From: a bacterium
GTDB lineage: Bacteria > B130-G9
Length of the DNA stretch: 18,312 nt
Assembly: GCA_021160245.1 (NCBI GenBank)
Contig: JAGHCW010000005.1
Coordinates: forward strand, 1-18,312
Direction: 5' to 3'
Position 1 is the first letter of the stretch; every line of letters begins with the position of its first letter. Below the pieces are notes generated by a model that saw only the letters and a list, made by a program, of their open reading frames with translations, ran no database searches and was not told where the DNA came from. Shown in pieces: positions 15,718 to 18,312 of this stretch. The position numbers were made by a program, and so were the translations under genes.

Positions 15718-16839
15718 CTAATTTGTTCCGAGCAGGCGGCTATAGACGGCCAGGACGGATTGCGTCATCCGCTTGGCGGTGAACTCCCGCTCAACTCTGC
15801 GCCTCGCAAGATCACCCATTTGAGATGCAAGAGCTCGGTTGGAGAGTAATTCATTCAGTGCTTCGGCAAGGGCATTCGAGTCCTTTGGAGGGACGATTAT
15901 CCCTGTCTTTCTATGCATGTTGACGAATGGGACGCCACTGTCCAGCTGAGTGCTAACTACGGGCTTTCCGCAGGCCATTGCTTCGATTTGAGAGACGCCA
16001 AATGCCTCGCTTCTATAGATTGACGGTAGGCAGAAGACGTCACAGAGATGATAGTAGGCCGGCAGCAGCTCTTCGGAGACGGCGCCGGCAAACGTAATCT
16101 TGGCTCCGAGGCCCAATTCACTCACTTTTGCCTTGAGCTCTTTCTCCATTGGGCCCTTGCCGACAATTACAAGCCGGCCATCAACCCTTTGCATCGCCTG
16201 AATGAGATACGAAAGACCCTTGTAGTATCGAAGAATGCCCACGAATAGGACAATTCTTGAGCCATGCTGCTCCCTGAGCTTGGCGATAATTTGGTCAGTT
16301 TCAGCATTTCTTAATGTGAATCGCGAAGTGTCGATTCCGAGCGGGACCGCTTGGCATTTTGAGATGAATCTGTCAAGGAAAGGCGATGACTTGGCGTATT
16401 GCTCTGAGGTCGGCAGAATGACGTCGCAAAGCTCTAGGAATCGGTGAAGAAAGGGCTTGTAGAAGGGGAGGAACTTGGCCTGTCTCACGATGTCGCTGTG
16501 CCAAGTGACGACGAGTTTACCTTTGGGCCTTGCTATTAGATATGAGACGACGGCCGTTGGATTGGGCAAGTGGAAGTGCAAGATGTCGTATCGCTCGCGG
16601 CCCAGGTAGTATGGGAAGAGCGGGGAAATCGGGGCTGAGAGGAGTCGCGTGGGGCTTGAGACCTTCAGGACTCCTATCCCATCGATGATCTCCTGTTGGG
16701 TCTTTGAGCCTCTGTTGCAGACGAGAACTTGAACATCCGCAACGTGTTTTAGTTCATTGCAGAGCAGCGAGAGTTCTTTTTCTATTCCGCCATAGATTGG
16801 AGGGCAGTAGTCCTTGTAAACCTGAAGTATTCTTAGCAC
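15718..16839 (-). CDS. GT4-family glycosyltransferase
   Basis: A 373-residue GT-B fold retaining glycosyltransferase, probably cytoplasmic or membrane-associated. The N-terminal acceptor domain has the glycine-rich PIYGGIEKE loop (14-22). The C-terminal nucleotide-sugar domain has LFVGILRYYKGLSYLI (198-213), RLVIVGKGP (222-230) and the E-x7-E motif EAFGVSQIE (E278 and E286) followed by AMACGKPVV. These fit family 4, which includes mannosyl-, glucosyl- and N-acetyl-sugar transferases; the substrates cannot be assigned. It starts GTG at 16839, overlapping the upstream gene's stop by 7 bases, and ends 15 bases before mreD. Its place in a wall-synthesis operon suggests a wall-linked or lipid-linked glycan, but it lacks the features of MurG, so it is not the lipid II enzyme. 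Confidence 0.9.
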   Translation of the reverse strand: MLRILQVYKDYCPPIYGGIEKELSLLCNELKHVADVQVLVCNRGSKTQQEIIDGIGVLKVSSPTRLLSAPISPLFPYYLGRERYDILHFHLPNPTAVVSYLIARPKGKLVVTWHSDIVRQAKFLPFYKPFLHRFLELCDVILPTSEQYAKSSPFLDRFISKCQAVPLGIDTSRFTLRNAETDQIIAKLREQHGSRIVLFVGILRYYKGLSYLIQAMQRVDGRLVIVGKGPMEKELKAKVSELGLGAKITFAGAVSEELLPAYYHLCDVFCLPSIYRSEAFGVSQIEAMACGKPVVSTQLDSGVPFVNMHRKTGIIVPPKDSNALAEALNELLSNRALASQMGDLARRRVEREFTAKRMTQSVLAVYSRLLGTN

Positions 16840-17414
16840 TCCGTGTTCGCCTCACAATTCGCGCTTTGCATGGTTTGCATCCCATGCCGCTTTGCCCAGC
16901 TGAGCATGGCGGTCGCCAAGGCGCCAGTAGCTGCGCCTGACACAAGAGACACCAGCAGGAAGTAGGGCATCAGTTCCAGAATGGCAATGTGCTTTACGAA
17001 GAGCAAATAGGCCAGAGCAAATTGCGTCATGGTGTGAACATAAGCGCCGACGACGCTTATGCCAATATCGGAAAGCCATTTCCCGAGGCACGCCCAAACC
17101 GTGATCATTGAGATGCACGAGGTTAAACCGGCGCCGAGGCTTAGCCAGAAGCCGGGGGAGAGGAAAGTTCCCAGAACGAGGGATGCGAGCAGGATTCTTG
17201 AGATATTCACAAGGAGGGCCGCTTTTGAGCCGTGCATCTTTAGGACGACCAATATAACTGCATTAGCCAGGCCGATCTTTAGCCAGGGCAGTGGCGTCGG
17301 AATCACGATTTCTGCGGCGCGGAATGCGACCGCAAGTACGGTCAGCATCGATAGGCGCATCATTATGGAGCTTTGGATGGGCGGTAACGCTTTCGGACCT
17401 ATGGAGTTAGCCAT
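16833..17414 (-). CDS. Gx transporter / heptaprenyl diphosphate synthase component I family membrane protein
   Basis: A 193-residue membrane protein with about five hydrophobic helices. The family signature is clear: PLPWLKIGLANAVILVVL (~42-59), then ISRILLASLVLGTFLSP (~70-86), and GISVVGAYVHTMTQF (~117-131). This family (Pfam Hpre_diP_synt_I, called Gx transporter in recent annotation) is related in form to the S components of ECF-type vitamin transporters. The older name came from gene neighbourhood and does not mean catalytic activity. A role in uptake of a small ligand, or a link to polyprenyl metabolism, is inference. ATG 17414 overlaps the alanine racemase stop by 8 bases; the ribosome site is poor, and in-frame ATGs at codons 18-19 are alternatives. 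The C-terminal tail is hydrophilic and has two cysteines. It lies inside the wall operon. Confidence 0.82.
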   Translation of the reverse strand: MANSIGPKALPPIQSSIMMRLSMLTVLAVAFRAAEIVIPTPLPWLKIGLANAVILVVLKMHGSKAALLVNISRILLASLVLGTFLSPGFWLSLGAGLTSCISMITVWACLGKWLSDIGISVVGAYVHTMTQFALAYLLFVKHIAILELMPYFLLVSLVSGAATGALATAMLSWAKRHGMQTMQSANCEANTEC

Positions 17415-18312
17415 CCTCGGGATCTTCTACGTAAATGCGGTCTATTCGTTCGCTCAGGCCGCAGAGAATCTCGTATGGGATGGTTCCGGCCAGGAAGGCC
17501 AGTTCCTGCACAGTAATTAGTTCCTTGCCCTGGCCGCCAATCAACACGACCTCGTTTCCGATTGAGGCGCTCATACCGTCTCTTAGCCGGACGGCTATCA
17601 TGTCCATTGCTATCGGGCCGATGATGGGGCAGCGCATTCCCGAAATCAGAGCGTCTGCTTGATCTGTTAGAGAATAGGCGAATCCGTCGGCGTAACCGAT
17701 CGGCACAATTGCGACCAGCATGGGCTTGTCCGCGACGTAGTTTGATCCATAGCCTACGCATTCTCCGGGCTTACAGCTGGCGATTCGGACGATTCTCGAT
17801 GATAGCTTGAGTACCGGTCGGAGTTCAATACCGGGGGGGGTTGCGCCGGAAGGCGAGATGCCATATATCATAAGGCCTGGACGCGCCATATCGTAAAGAG
17901 AACGAGGGTGCCATAAGATAGCCGCGCTGTTTGCCGCGTGTGTCGTGACATGGCCCTGCAGTCCGGATGACTCAAGAAAAGCATCGAACCTATCTAGTTG
18001 GAGCTTGGTGAAGCTGCTGTCCTTTTGGTCTGCTGTTGATAGGTGCGTCATCAGTCCCACGGCGCCGACGTTTCTCAACGCTCGTAGTTGTTTTAGCAGT
18101 GGGAGGGCTTCGTCAAATCGGACGCCTAGTCTAGTCATGCCGGTGTCAACCTTGAAATGAGCGCCGACGATGCGGCCCTGCCTTCTGCCCTCATTATCCA
18201 GGGCGTGCGCCTGATCTGCGTCATAGACGACGACATCGAGAGCGGCCTCGATGATTGTGGCAGCCTGTTCTGGCAATATACCACCGAGAACCGTTACTCG
18301 AGAATCGGGAAT
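17407..18312 (-). CDS. alr: Alanine racemase, N-terminus cut off by the window edge
   Basis: PLP enzyme that makes D-alanine for peptidoglycan stem peptides. The frame is open to the window edge, so about 90 residues, including the PLP-binding lysine, are missing; the visible part starts IPDSRVTVLGG. Seen features: FKVDTGMTRLGV, holding the lysine that is carbamylated in the family and the substrate-carboxylate arginine; THLSTAD; HAANSAAIL; RPGLMIYG; the catalytic tyrosine segment CVGYGSNY; VPIGYADGF; MD in the GPIAMDM segment; and TIPYEILCGLSERIDRIYVE at the C-terminus. The family consensus around MD is usually GR[VI]xMD; here the arginine is proline. Reading frame and order are otherwise normal, so the gene looks intact on this side. 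It overlaps the Gx-family gene by 8 bases and is the most upstream visible gene of the operon. Confidence 0.95.
   Translation of the reverse strand: MPDSRVTVLGGILPEQAATIIEAALDVVVYDADQAHALDNEGRRQGRIVGAHFKVDTGMTRLGVRFDEALPLLKQLRALRNVGAVGLMTHLSTADQKDSSFTKLQLDRFDAFLESSGLQGHVTTHAANSAAILWHPRSLYDMARPGLMIYGISPSGATPPGIELRPVLKLSSRIVRIASCKPGECVGYGSNYVADKPMLVAIVPIGYADGFAYSLTDQADALISGMRCPIIGPIAMDMIAVRLRDGMSASIGNEVVLIGGQGKELITVQELAFLAGTIPYEILCGLSERIDRIYVEDPEDG

Overview
This window reads as a stretch of bacterial chromosome from an organism I cannot place at phylum level. It codes densely, has moderate G+C by eye, uses GTG and TTG starts freely, and carries MreD/PBP2/RodA wall genes together with periplasmic multiheme-cytochrome and large secreted multidomain proteins. 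That mix suits an environmental, probably uncultured, diderm-type bacterium; the lineage is inference. I see no tRNA, rRNA, CRISPR array, insertion sequence or phage gene.

There are four blocks. (1) 1-7633, plus strand: the 3' part of a c-type cytochrome gene, then two large exported proteins. One is a 13-Asp-box beta-propeller protein with a carboxypeptidase-regulatory-like domain. The other is a 1373-residue chain of a glutamine-amidotransferase-like domain, Ig-like and FN3 domains and a Kelch propeller. The three genes are nearly contiguous and look co-transcribed. (2) 7661-10014, minus strand: a polyprenyl-phosphate sugar-1-phosphate transferase (WcaJ type) and a GT2 glycosyltransferase joined by an ATGA overlap, a small module for starting a surface glycan. 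(3) 10102-12008, plus strand: a membrane-anchored DUF116 protein, a small heat-shock protein coupled to it, and the purine enzyme PurE after a 102-base gap. Blocks 2 and 3 are divergent, and the short gap between them holds candidate promoters facing both ways.

(4) 18312-12159, minus strand: a tight run of alanine racemase (cut by the window edge), a Gx-transporter/HepPP-synthase-component-I family membrane protein, a GT4 glycosyltransferase, MreD, PBP2 (MrdA) and RodA. Junctions are overlaps or gaps of 3 to 15 bases, so this looks like one operon. It links D-alanine supply to the elongation-specific peptidoglycan polymerase (RodA) and its transpeptidase (PBP2). MreB and MreC are absent from the usual place upstream of mreD; a glycosyltransferase sits there instead.

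The points most worth a second look are that expanded wall operon, a PurE active-site loop that mixes type I and type II features, a probable Cys3His zinc site in PBP2, and the paired giant beta-propeller proteins beside a cytochrome. I found no clear candidate for a wholly new system.
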